DNA of 64,000 nt, from the NCBI GenBank assembly GCA_014529385.2, contig CM043963.1, positions 97,292,412 through 97,356,411 on the forward strand, in the 5' to 3' direction. Made by a program: the position numbers and the translations under genes. The stretch comes from Adiantum capillus-veneris. Lineage: Eukaryota; Streptophyta; Polypodiopsida; Polypodiales; Pteridaceae. The notes below the pieces were generated by a model, which saw only the letters and a list, made by a program, of their open reading frames with translations, searched no databases and was not told the origin of the DNA. Below are positions 46,215 through 55,847 of this stretch, one piece after another; position 1 is the first letter of the stretch; each line of letters opens with the position of its first letter.

Positions 46215-48412
46215 TCAAGAGCCACTAGCCTGAGAGGCCTCCCAATCCGTAGTAGCCGGCTGTAAATCATGCACATCCTCCCATTCCTCATCATCGAGGT
46301 CTAGGTCCGGCTCGATCTCAGCCACAAATGAAGTACCTGGTGTTGGTGGATGTGCATCTCCACCCGCCTGAGAAGCCTCTTGCTCCATCTCCCACTGTGT
46401 AAAAGGATCTGTCTGTTTGTCTGTACTCTTGCAAAGCATTTTCAAATTTACGCTGACGAAGACAAGATCATTAGCCTTCTCCACTCCAAGCCGATTCCTC
46501 TTCTTGGAAGCAATGTGGCTAAAGGTACTCCACAATTGCTCCAAGCATGAGGTACTAACTGACTGGCTGAGAATACGGATCGCCAATCTCTGAAGCTCAG
46601 GGCCATCATAGCCATAGTCCTCCCACCAAAGCACTGAACCTATTTTCCTGCGATCAATCTGAGCATCTGGACTGCCAAACGACCCTCGCATCTCTTTGTA
46701 CTGTCTCAACTGATCTCTGACAATGCGTCGCCCATCTCTGTCTAGAACCATCTTGTTTAAGATCTCTGTAAATTGGTTCATGACTTCCCTATCTGTCTCT
46801 TGCCCTGCACCTTGGAACTCTGGATCCACCATGTACGCTACCCCGTGTAAAGGAGAGGCATATGAATTCCACCTCGAGCTGCAAAGCGCATGGATCTCCT
46901 CATATTGCTCTGCGTTCGGCTCAAGCTGTGCAAGCTGCTCAATCATGCGGTCCATTGCCTCATAAATCTTGCCAATGCAAGGATCCATGCCATCCAGAAC
47001 TCGAAGCAAATGAACCACCGGTTTTACCTGTGCATCTAGACTCTTGAGCTCCTTCCAGAACTCAAGATCCTCTGCCTTATCCTTGCACAAAATCCCTGCA
47101 ACTGTCTTTGCATAGGGGGAGGTGGTAAACTCATCACTGATGAAGACCTGTCGGACCGCATTTTGACATTCAGACAGCCTGCGTACAAGAAGAAAGTTGA
47201 ATGCGAAGCGGGTATCTGAATACTTTAGAAGCACTTTGCCGCCCGACCTCTTGAGGTACTCACTCCGAACCAAATTGTGATTGTTGATGAAAGTAACCAT
47301 CTTCACTGCATCAGCAATGACTGGAGCAATCCAGTCTAGCTTGCCGATGTCTTTCAGAAGGTTGTTCAAGCAGTGTGCCATGCAAAAGCACATTGTCACA
47401 TGCGGATAGTGGCCCTCTATGATAGCTGCTGCTGCCCTGTTTGATGCCTCCCCATCTGTGACAAAGGCCACCACGTGTTGCTCACCGATGGTTTCTATGG
47501 CCGCTGTCCACTCTGCAGAGAGGACATCGGCGGACTTGCCACTCTCAGTGGCATCATGAGAGTGCACAAAGTACATCTCTCCACTGGAGTATGCGACGAG
47601 ACCATGGATAGATCTCTTCCTTGTATCGCTCCACCCGTCAGCAATGAGGGAAACGCCATGTTTTGCCCAAAGACGCTGAATGTTGAGGGTTGCTTGCTCC
47701 ACGATAGCCTTCTCTCGATCGAGCAAGGTGGTTCGGAGAGCCTCTGAAGATGGCGGCACATAGCCGGTGCCATACTCTCCTATCTGTTGCACCATGACTT
47801 TCCAATACTCCGACCTATTTCGATCAAACATAGAAGAGGTTAGTATCAAAAAAGTGGAAACGACGATAACGGAAGAAATGAGAGAGAAGATTGATGAATC
47901 ATAAAACAATGTACATACCTCGCTGCGACAAATGGGATATGGTCGTGATAGAAGAATCGGGCCACGGCCGCATCCACCTCTTCTTTCTTCTTTGGGTCCC
48001 AAGAGGTGGTAAGGGTCTTTTGGCGACGAATTGGACCTTTTGAAGATGCACCAACACCTACACCGGGTAGAGAGGAAGAAGGGAAAATGAGGGTCTTTGG
48101 ATCAATACCTTTGCGTGCCGGCTTGGCTTTATGGTTGAATTGCCGATCCTTTTCCTTGAGCTCCTTCCTCTTCTCGATGGTTACGTTGGCACAAAATTTC
48201 ACCTCATGTCCCGGCACTCGAAGAAAGTGTGCCCTCACTTTGTCATGCCCCCCTTTCCGCATGTAAGAGCATAGCTTGCATCCCCATGCACGAGAACCTC
48301 CCGCCGCCGACAAGGTGCCCTCCGAGGTCACTTCATCCCACCACAACCATTCCTTCGCCTTTCGAGTGTTGCTCGCATGAACGGAGGGGGTTGAACGAGA
48401 AGAAGAGGCCAT
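46215..48412 (-). CDS. hAT transposase, BED zinc finger and DUF659, one intron
   Basis: Transposase of a BED-DUF659 hAT element; it would cut and paste the element in the nucleus. Exon 1 runs 48412-47919 and exon 2 runs 47814-46215, with a 104-bp GT-AG intron (47918-47815): donor AG|GTATGTAC, a TACTAAC branch site, acceptor GAAATAG. Splicing joins FVAA-R-SEYWK in frame and gives 697 codons. The BED-like finger has C45-X2-C48, H62 and H69. The DUF659 part has LIADGWSD (D224) and AFVTDGEASNR (D285), then CFCMAHCLNNL (307-317). The hAT dimerisation region (about 575-625) has CLEQLWSTFSHIASKKRNRL and LVFVSVNLKML. An acidic tail ends it. No stop or frame change is seen, so this copy may be intact. 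Confidence 0.9.
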
Positions 48413-48740
48413 GGATGATGGATTATCCGTGAAAGAGAGAGCTTGATCTTGAACTTTGAGAGAGAGAGAGAGGCTTGCCGCTTGATTCCGTGAGAGCTTG
48501 AGCCTTGAGCCTTGAAAGTTGAGGGTTAGAACTTAGAAGTTAGCCCAAGAGAGAGAGAGGTTGAGAGCTTGAGCCTTGAGGCATGCCGTGGCGCCACACT
48601 ATGGCTTGAGAGTTGAGAGCAAGCTAGGGAGAATGAGCTTGGCTTGAGAGTTGAGAGCAAGGCTCAAGCAAGGGAGAATGGGCCTTGAGGCTTGATGAGT
48701 GTGTGAAGAATGGGGGAGGAGGGGGGCATTATATACTTTT
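48413..48740 (-). promoter_or_regulatory. promoter and 5' UTR of the hAT transposase
   Basis: A TATA box (TATATAAT on the minus strand) lies at about 48728-48736, roughly 320 bp before the start codon at 48412. Between them is a purine-rich leader with many copies of AGCTTGAGCCTTGAG-like words (48447-48690) and GAGAGA runs. The start codon is the first ATG opening the BED frame. Confidence 0.6.
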
Positions 48741-48775
48741 TTGACTGCTGAAAATGGCCGTTGGCTGCCTGGCAG

Positions 48776-49019
48776 TCATTTTTTTCAATTTCAAAAACAG
48801 CCGTTAGGAGGTACAGACTGACGTGGCCGTGAGCTCTCGTCAATCTCGAAAACCATAGGGATTTCTTGTCTATCTTTTGCAGAGGAACCCTCTTCCATAA
48901 TGCCCTTCCCTTTGTCGGCCATAGTGTAATCCCGCGCTCCTGCACTCTGTCTCTTTACCCAAAACAACCGAGGCTCACTCTTTGAGGAAAAAGTGATTGA
49001 TGTCCTGGCAACGGAACCT
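48776..49019 (-). pseudogene. chromovirus PBS, leader and gag N-terminus
   Basis: Directly beside the 5' LTR, AGGTTCCGTTGCCAG (minus strand, about 49005-49019) is the likely primer-binding site, matching the place of TGGTTCTGTCGCCGG in the relative at 55751. Gag starts near 48921 (MADKGKGIMEEGSSA) and stays similar to the relative up to SSRPRQSVP near 48.81 kb. It is then interrupted by the hAT element. Confidence 0.75.
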
Positions 49020-49285
49020 TGAAACCGGCCCGTAGGGCGGTAGGCATTGGCTTTCACCCGAAATTCTTTACTTTAGAAACACACACAGAGCACTTAGCAA
49101 AAAGAACCTGCGACGGGAATTAACACTTGAATACACACGGCTCGGAAGCTAGAATGCCCCGAGCAGACACGACAACCTGTAGGCCCCAAAATTGGCGCCC
49201 CTTTCGGTATTTCTTTATTCTTTAACAGAGGGAATAAAACCTGTGACCTCCTACGAGCTGCCCCGCATAATCTAGGCTGAGAAAC

Positions 49286-49446
49286 CATAGTTACCAGGAA
49301 CGGGAAACCGGAACGGGAACGTCGAACAAAATGCCATTCCTTGTTACGGGTACTCACGTTTGAAACACGGAACGGGGATTCGGAACGGGAACTTGGAATG
49401 GGAACGGGGAACGGAGACCTGAAAACGGCCATTCCCTGTTACTGGG
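49286..49446. mobile_element. hAT MITE, 161 bp
   Basis: Present in this LTR and absent from the other copy at the same place (36.39 kb). It is flanked by TGAGAAAC (49278-49285) and TGAGATAC (49447-49454), an 8-bp duplication with one mismatch. The ends CATAGTTACCAGGAACGG and, inverted, CCCAGTAACAGGGAATGG form imperfect terminal repeats. The interior is GGAACGGGAACG-type repeats, as at the left end of the hAT at 45624. It is probably a non-autonomous derivative of that family. Confidence 0.85.
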
Positions 49447-49985
49447 TGAGATACACCTGTTCTAACCCGATTTCGGCAACATAACTGTACTAATACGCTT
49501 CACAGTCAGAATCCCCACACAATAGATGACTCCCCGGACGCATACGGACACTTTGCAAAACTTCTGCAGCACGCTGAATTCTCTGTTTTCTGCCCCGAAA
49601 ATGCGCCAGATCACCTCTACAGCGGTCCCCTCGCGTCCCCGAACCTCCTCGGGGTATTAGGGATCGTTTAGGGCCGAAACCCTAAACCTGCAAAAATACA
49701 CAGCAGGCTGTAATTCCCTGTTTTGGGCTCCGTTTCGCGCGCCGGTCGCATCTGTAGCAAGACCTTGAGCTCCCGCACTTGTAGGGCTACTTGCCCTTTG
49801 AATCGGACGAAATTTCTCACGTGAAACCTCTCCGAATTCACCTGTACCTGCGGGGGATTAGCCACTAGCTAACCCAATACCTGTGCAAGAGGCTCTTGCC
49901 TCGGCAATCGCGCATGAACCCACACAACTGTACATCAGTCAAATGAAAAGCCCTCTTGTGGGGCATCACATAACTGCACGTAAGG

Positions 49986-49987
<2 letters not shown>

Positions 49988-50042
<55 letters not shown>
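49988..50042. repeat. (GA)n microsatellite
   Basis: GA run of about 27 units in the 5' LTR. The other LTR has only about 8 units at 36938-36955, so the run expanded or shrank after insertion. Confidence 0.95.
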
Positions 50043-50043
<1 letters not shown>

Positions 50044-50797
50044 AGTATGTAGCGTGCAGGGCATCACTCCTGGCACTACACTGTACATAAAGGGAAAGGA
50101 AGCACTCCATACTCTTAACCTGTGGCAAAATTCAAAATGAGGCTCCTCTCAGCTTAAAATTCAGCGCCCATTTTTCTGTAGGAGTCAAGTCCAAGAAAAT
50201 CTGCCACTTGGCGTATTTACAAGCATTTTCCCGTTTCGGGTTTGCGACTTAAAAATCTCCCGACTGATTGCCAAGTTGACTTCGCGGCAGAGTTGTAAAA
50301 TGTTCTCCTAGTCATACCGGAGGTAATGACGCGAACACATTTCACGGCCCAAAATAGTAGTTCCCTAAATTTTAGGAAATGATTCCGGTGGGCTCCCATT
50401 GGTCATCTGACCATCTATCCTCATTGGGACCGCATCCAAAAGTGCAATGTGGCCCAACTGTCGAATACTTTCTATTGGTAGTCCAACCTTGACTTTATGC
50501 CTTTATTGAGTTCACTTCCTAGTATCCACCAACTTGCTTAGTGCGACGGGGGGGACCTATATGATCTTGCTCTGAGCCTAGACATCCTCTTACTATACGA
50601 ATTCCAGTGCCGACCACTTCCCGTCTGCGGTAAAACTACCGTTCACATTGGCCATACAATGTCCGACCATTTGCTACTTCAAAAAGAGGGTCTCAAAAAT
50701 AAAACAAAAATCATTAGAAAGAAACCAACAACTGAGGTTAGCAGTTGCCACGTCCTTGTGACATAGTTAACAGCTGCCACATCCCCGTGACACTCCG

Positions 50798-51770
50798 CAC
50801 TAACACAAGGGACACTTTACTTCACTTGAATGAATAAACTGAACTGAAAGAAAGAGAGAGAGAAGAGACAACACAGGGATGTCAGGTCCCAAACCCTCAA
50901 CGGCCCCCTTGCTCTTTTGCCAGAGTAGGTACTTTCTTTATTCTTGCACAAATGCTCATACAATGACTGGATGTTGAGATGCTGATTCTAATGGGTACTG
51001 ATGTTGTGGTACTTGATGACGACGATGTCAACGACGACGACAAAGATGACGACGACGACGACGACGATGATGTCAAGGCTGAAATCTAAACACGCTAGGT
51101 AAACTGTTGTGGATTTGCTACGGTGGCGGTATTGTTGGGCTGATCTGCAACCGCCAAGGCGTGCAATGGCTGAAATGTAAAAACGCTGGCTGATCTGGGC
51201 TGAATCTGCAAAGCGCTGGCTGTTTTGGGCTAAAACCAAAAACGCTAGGCTAATCTGGCTACTGATGGAAAACCCAATGAGGATCTGCGACCGCATGGTG
51301 CAGTTACTTGCGGGGTTTAGGGCTGATCTGAAAACGCAGGTTTTATGGGTTGAAAACGCTGGTCTTCTGCTGCTAAAAACGCTGGGCTGAAACTGAGAAA
51401 AATGCTAGAGCTCCTGGGGTGTTGCCTGACTGTTGGGTGTCTACCTCCTTGTGTCCCTGCATGCATCTGCTTCTACCGAGTGCCCAATGGGTTTCTTTTA
51501 TAGTTCCTCTAGCCATTTGCCCTACGTACATTCCAACAAGGGTAACTGAAAAGTCACTTATTAATAAATGACCTATAAGAGGTGGTTCACGCGGTAAAAT
51601 GCCTGCATGATGAAATGTTGTTCTGTGGAAGAGAGGGTATGCAACTATGACCGGCCTGGACATACACATCTTGCTAGAGCCTCACAAGGGTGCCAGGCTC
51701 AGTCCTAAGCTACAAGATCATGCTAGAGGCAGAACATGTCCATGTAGCGCAAGTGAAGTGAGCCATGACA
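50798..51770 (-). repeat. LTR of the host LTR element, right piece
   Basis: This continues the LTR begun at 36083-36133. It aligns in order with 52329-53307 and 58464-59696: GAGAGAGAGAAGAG, CCAAACCCTC, a GAC-rich run (51018-51072), many AAAACGCTGG words (51.07-51.41 kb), a minus-strand TATA box (TATAAAAG, about 51496-51503), and AGTCACTTATTAATAA. The far end (minus-strand start TGTCATGGC) is put at 51770. Confidence 0.7.
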
Positions 51771-51976
51771 AGAATGTTCACCGTGGACAGCTGCAAACCG
51801 TGTTCCAACTTCCAAGGCTGCAAGAAACCTCACGTTAAAAGGGATCTCCAATCTCCTCAGCAACATATCAACCCCCTCTTGATGCAAAAATGCTCCGACT
51901 ACACGTGTTTCCGCAATGAAAATGCAGCCAGTAGTCGCCCTCTTGCTGGCTGAAAAACGCAGCCTCCAACATCTCC
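51771..51976. other. short stretch with a dispersed repeat
   Basis: No gene. CTGCAAGAAACCTCACG followed by AGGGATCTCCAATCTCCTCA (51825-51866) resembles 35578-35619 in the leader of the minus-strand element. Confidence 0.5.
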
Positions 51977-52328
51977 TGTCACGAGGACATGGCAATTGCT
52001 AACCTTAGTTGTTGGTTTCTTTCCGATGACTTTTATTTTATTTTTGGGACCCTCTTTTTGAAGTCACAAATAGCCGGACATTGCGTGGCCAGTGTGAAAT
52101 GACCGACGGCCAAGAGTTTCACCCCAATCTAGAAGGGCAGGTCACCATGAGATGGTCGGGCCAGTCGGCACTGGAAACCGAGCAATAAAAGGGTGTCTAG
52201 GCTTAGTTCAAAGTCATTTAGGCCCCTCGCGACACTTATAAGTTGGTGGGTACTAGGAAATTAACTCAAAAGAGGCATAAGGGACACATGGCAGCTCCAG
52301 ATGCATTTCCCAGAAGCATCAGCAAGAG
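51977..52328 (+). repeat. 5' LTR, first piece (U3)
   Basis: It starts TGTCACGAGGACATGG and matches 57858-58200 closely (TTGGTTTCTTTCCGATGA, CTAGGAAATTAACT, AGAAGCATCAGCAAGAGG). The reverse complement of its first part matches 50607-50763 in the other chromovirus LTR. Confidence 0.85.
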
Positions 52329-54664
52329 GTGTAAGGTGCAGCGGAAGTGAATGTTGAACTTTGCTCAAGATGAGTGCTACGAATTGTGCTCAAGGATTCC
52401 TTTTACTTATGGAAGGGAGAGCCTTCCATTCCTTTAGTGAGAGAGTGCAAATGATCACAAACAAAGTGGTAAACATTGTGAATGAAGGTGCTGAGACTAA
52501 GAGATAGAGAGAGAAGAATACGACTCCAGACAAGTTGTCAAACCCTCCACCAAGGACCCCTCTCTTGATGGCGAGAGAAGTCTATGCTATTGATTTCACA
52601 ATCTGATACAAGATGCTGATGCAAGTTCTTTACGCTACGATGCAATGAGGTTCTAAGTCGGCGACGACGAGGACGACGGCTGGCTGAAAATGCTGGTATA
52701 CTGAGGCTGAAAACGCTGGTTTTGTCTGCTGGAAACGCTGGACAACATGGCCGAAAAATCGCAATTTCAGTGAGCTGAAAAACGCAATTACAGTTTTCAG
52801 CAACTGCAAAAACGCTCCCTGAATATTGTTGCTTGCTGGCGCTTGTAGAAGGATCCAAAAACGCTAGGCTTGATCTTTGGTCTGTTGGCTGAAAAACACT
52901 AGGTTGGCCTGTCGGGGAGGTCTTACTGAGAGGGTGCATGTTCAACACTTGGTTCCTGCTGCCTCTTCTGCCAGAAAGTGCTAGCGTTGGTTTTCTTATA
53001 TACTCGCTTGTCAAATTCCCCTACCCAATTTCCCAACAAAAGTCGCTTAATAATAATAAGTGAAAAATGGCTAAAATAGGGAAAATAAGTCTATGCACTG
53101 TAAAAATGCTCCTGATGAGTTCTGATGGTAATCTGATGATCATGTTGTGTGCAACCAAAGAATATGCATCTACTCTAAGTGCCTGGACATGCATGGTCTG
53201 CGAACAGACTCACAAAAGTGTCACAACACTTCCTAAGCTAACTGAACTAAACCCATGTCATGAAGTAGCTTGTCCACGTACACATAGGGTTAGATGTGCA
53301 CGTGACATCCCCTCCTTTTCAAAGTAAGGTACTGGTACCGAACTGTATGGCGGCGAGGGAGATCGCCAACAGCGTTTGGAATCCCGGAAAGGACTCTTCG
53401 CCGGCCCACTCTGATGTGTGGGTCGCAATTCATAAAGGTCTACAACGCTTGCTTCTTTGGGCCGCGTCGAAAGCGACACAAAGTCATCTGTGGCTCCTTC
53501 AATGCGTCAACTTCATCTATAGTCATGCGTCTACCTTCTTCAAGAATCTCCGAGGATGAAAATTCCTGAAACCACTTCCAACACAAAAATATGAACATAC
53601 CCATTCCATGTAAAGTGACTGAAAAAATTATAGTCTTCTTGAATGACTGTGCATGCAATGTAGATGAGCATATAGATGGAGTGCCAAACCGTTCATCAAA
53701 CACACGCAAACAATGGATTCGAAACTTGTCTTTCTGATCTAAATCTATAAACCGTTGCAAATCACAATGAAAATGCCGATGCTTGATGCTCAATCCTTCT
53801 TGTGCTCTTTCAGATACTCTGTCATGCCAAGGAAGAGACATGGAATGTGAATTCCTTGGGTGCAAACATTTCATCTTTTCATGAGTAATCCGCATGCATC
53901 CGTGTTCATTCATGAGTGAATCGTGTTCATCGTACCATATGTCATGCCTATGAAAAGAGATCACATAAGGACGGCGACTAAAATACAGGAATGTATCACG
54001 AATGAAACACTCGAACAATGCGCGTTGACTAATCATTCGAACACATAATACTTCCTGTGGGGGTTCTTTGGACCTCGACTCGAGAGCCAAGATCGGTTTT
54101 TCGTGGTTGATCGTATCTGCAACGAGGTTAGCTTTGCTAGAAAAAGCATCAACTAAACCATCATTCGTGTGAACAATCACATCATTATCATGCAAATCAT
54201 CATGCTCATGAATAATCATCTTGATCATGCAAATCATCATGCTTCTCATTATCATGCAAATCATGTGTGTCGTGCTTTGGAGAAGACAAGACTAAGAGAG
54301 TCTCCTTCTCCCGATTCTTTTCAATCTGCGCGGGACCAATTGTTGCATGTGTTGGTCTCTCTGTGCGGCTACCAAGCGCGCTTGCTTGCGCTTACGCTCT
54401 TTGGCTAACCGTCTTGCTTCGCGCTCGCGATCCAATTCGGATTTTCTTTCTTTGGCTGCCAAGCGTGCTTGCTCGCGCTAACGCTCTATGACTGCCATTA
54501 TTTCTTTGTGGTCACAATCCAATTCTGCCATTCTTTTTTCGGCCGCCAAGCGCGCTTGCTCCGGCTTACGCTCAAAGTCGGTCTTTCTTTCTGCTTTTCT
54601 TGCTTCGTGTTCTAACTTCCTGTCCATCATCATCTTGACCAAAGCCTCCATAAGATTTGGTGCA
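52329..54664 (-). mobile_element. minus-strand LTR element, 3' half, inserted in an LTR
   Basis: Inserted in the 5' LTR of the chromovirus relative. It holds a 3' LTR (52329-53307: TGTAAGGTGCAGCGG...GCACGTGACA on the plus strand) and a polypurine tract read on the minus strand (AAAGGAGGGGA, just right of 53307). Then come an unrecognised ORF (about 53440-54264) and a coiled-coil coding piece (to 54669). The 5' half is not seen. Broken. Confidence 0.75.
53440..54264 (-). pseudogene. unrecognised ORF next to the 3' LTR, copy 1
   Basis: Open stretch of 274 codons before the polypurine tract. The first 40 residues are Ile/Met/His/Asp-rich (from an ATCATGCAAATCATCATG-type repeat at 54180-54262). 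The rest has FECFIRDTFLYFSRRPYVI, FHCDLQRFIDLDQKD, CWKWFQEFSSSEILEE and ends CRFRRGPKKQAL. The second half recurs at 59.6-60.25 kb, so it is a real conserved part of this element family. I cannot assign a function. Upstream on the same strand lies a charged coiled coil. Confidence 0.5.
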
Positions 54665-54669
54665 ATCAA
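54270..54669 (-). pseudogene. coiled-coil coding piece of the same element
   Basis: Minus-strand coding with a strongly charged heptad-like stretch: MMDRKLEHEARKAERKTDFE, then EQARLAAEKRMAELDCDHKE and ARLAAKERKSELDREREARR. It could be an oligomerisation region of a gag-like or accessory protein. Broken. Confidence 0.45.
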
Positions 54670-55750
54670 GAATTGAATTAGCTAATTGCTAATCCCCTTT
54701 AGGCACGCACAGTTCCATCGCGAAGGAATGCGCAAAAGGAGAGTTTTCTCGGGTAAAAACTCGTCCAATTGTACCATTGCGTGCGGGAGCACTTGAGACG
54801 CGTAGGTGTGCTCGCTCCGCTCGAAACAGTCCAAAACAGAGAACTACAGTCTGCTATGTTTTTCTGCAGGTTTAGGGTTTCGCACCTAAACTGCAGGGAA
54901 TCACCAAGGGAGCCTCGAAAAGGCCTTGGGATGCGTGTACAGGGTAGTAGGCACCTAAAGATGGCAAAACATAAAATTACAGCATGCTGAAATTGACCTG
55001 TAGCTCACAAAAAAGCTTCCATACCGCAAGGGAAAGTGTCCTTGACATGTACTTTTGACCTGCATGGATATTTGCGACGTTATGTTGGCGAAATTGGGTC
55101 AAAAACCTGCAATTACAGCCATGGACAGGTTTGGACAGCTTGGTGAGGGTTAGGTGGAAGCGTTCGGATCGTTTATTTGCCAGGGGAGCCTCGAGAAAGC
55201 ATTGGGTGCTTGTACAGGACAATTTAGAGAGATTTCCCGCAAGGAATCTCGTCTAATTCAAGGGGCAAGTGACCCTATAGGTGCGAGAGCTCGAGGGCTA
55301 TCCACAAAAGTGATCTGCACGCGAATCGAAGCGCAAAACAGAGAATTCCGCGTGTTGTAATTTCTCGCCAGGTTTTGTTAAGTGCTCTAAAGTGCGTAGA
55401 GAGTCACCGTTTTCTTTGGATTTTGTCCATGAAGACTTCTACTGTGGTTATGTTGCCGAAATCAGGTTAGAGTAGAGGAATTTCAGCCCGATAAAAGTGG
55501 GACAGAGCTTGTAGAAGTTTAAGAGTTGTTCTCAAGTTTAATAAGAATAAAAAAGACCGAAAGGGACGCCAATCTTCGGGGGCAACAGGGTGTCATTGTC
55601 TGCTTGGTAGCGCTCTAGCTACCAAGTTGTGAAATGTCTTTAAGTGTTGAACTCCAGTCACAAGCTTATTCGTGAAGTTCCTTTGTGTCGTAAAGTTAAA
55701 ACAAAGTTTCGGGTGAAAGCAAAAGTTTACTGCCCTACGGGCCGGTTTCA
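54665..55750 (+). repeat. 5' LTR, second piece (R-U5)
   Basis: It matches 62160-62897 (CTAATCCCC, GTTTAGGGTTTCGCACC, CAAAACAGAGAA, GGGTGAAAGC, CCTACGGGCCGGTTTCA) and, more distantly, 49020-49870 on the other strand. It ends CA at 55750, before the primer-binding site. Confidence 0.85.
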
Positions 55751-55847
55751 TGGTTCTGTCGCCGGGACACAATCACTTTTGCCTTAGAGATTGAGCCTCG
55801 GTTGGTTTGCGGCGAAGACACAAAGTGCAAGAACTTGGAATTACACT

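Larger units (their letters stand above)
45624..48775 (-). mobile_element. hAT DNA transposon (BED-DUF659 type)
   Basis: Autonomous-looking hAT element inserted in the chromovirus gag. The left end (45624) starts CAGAGTTACCCGGAACG, followed by GGAACGGGAACG-type subterminal repeats to about 45.72 kb. The same terminal and subterminal style occurs in the MITE at 49286-49446. The right end is near 48775 (CCGTTGGCTGCCTGGC); a TGAAAATGGCC segment there matches TGAAAACGGCC at the end of the MITE. I could not fix the right terminus or an 8-bp target duplication exactly, so a small rearrangement is possible. One spliced gene fills the element. Confidence 0.8.
36134..50792 (-). mobile_element. Gypsy chromovirus, broken, with three nested insertions
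   Basis: Minus-strand Ty3/gypsy element. 5' LTR at 49020-50792, then gag (N-terminus near 48.9 kb, rest 45.6-44.04 kb), protease, RT-RNase H, integrase, the start of a chromodomain (to about 40.91 kb), and 3' LTR at 36134 to about 37491. The flanks 36129-36133 and 50793-50797 are both CTCCG, a perfect 5-bp target duplication that fixes the ends. It contains a LINE, a hAT transposon inside gag, and a hAT MITE in the 5' LTR. The polyprotein has only a few breaks besides these insertions, so it is the best-preserved LTR element of the window, though not whole. Confidence 0.92.
49020..50792 (-). repeat. 5' LTR of the chromovirus
   Basis: It runs (minus strand) from TGTCACGGGGATGTGG at 50792 to ...CGGGCCGGTTTCA at 49020. 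It contains the MITE (49286-49446), a GA microsatellite (49988-50042) and, at its start, a doubled motif TGTCACRRGGAYGTGGCARC (about 29-bp period). TTTATGTAC (minus strand, near 50.09 kb) could be the TATA box. It is directly followed on the right by CTCCG, the target duplication. Confidence 0.9.

Noticed and set aside
47475-47773. Plus- and minus-strand frames of about 90 codons in the hAT gene
   Set aside because: Shadows of the transposase frame, which has clear DUF659 motifs.
50607-52160. Inverted repeat 50607-50763 against 51977-52150 considered as arms of one foldback transposon
   Set aside because: Both are the U3 start of the same chromovirus LTR family, from two elements in opposite orientation.
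54165-54264. His/Asp/Met-rich start of the 53.44-54.26 kb ORF as a metal-binding domain
   Set aside because: It is the translation of an ATCATGCAAATCATCATG-type tandem repeat and is absent from the second copy.
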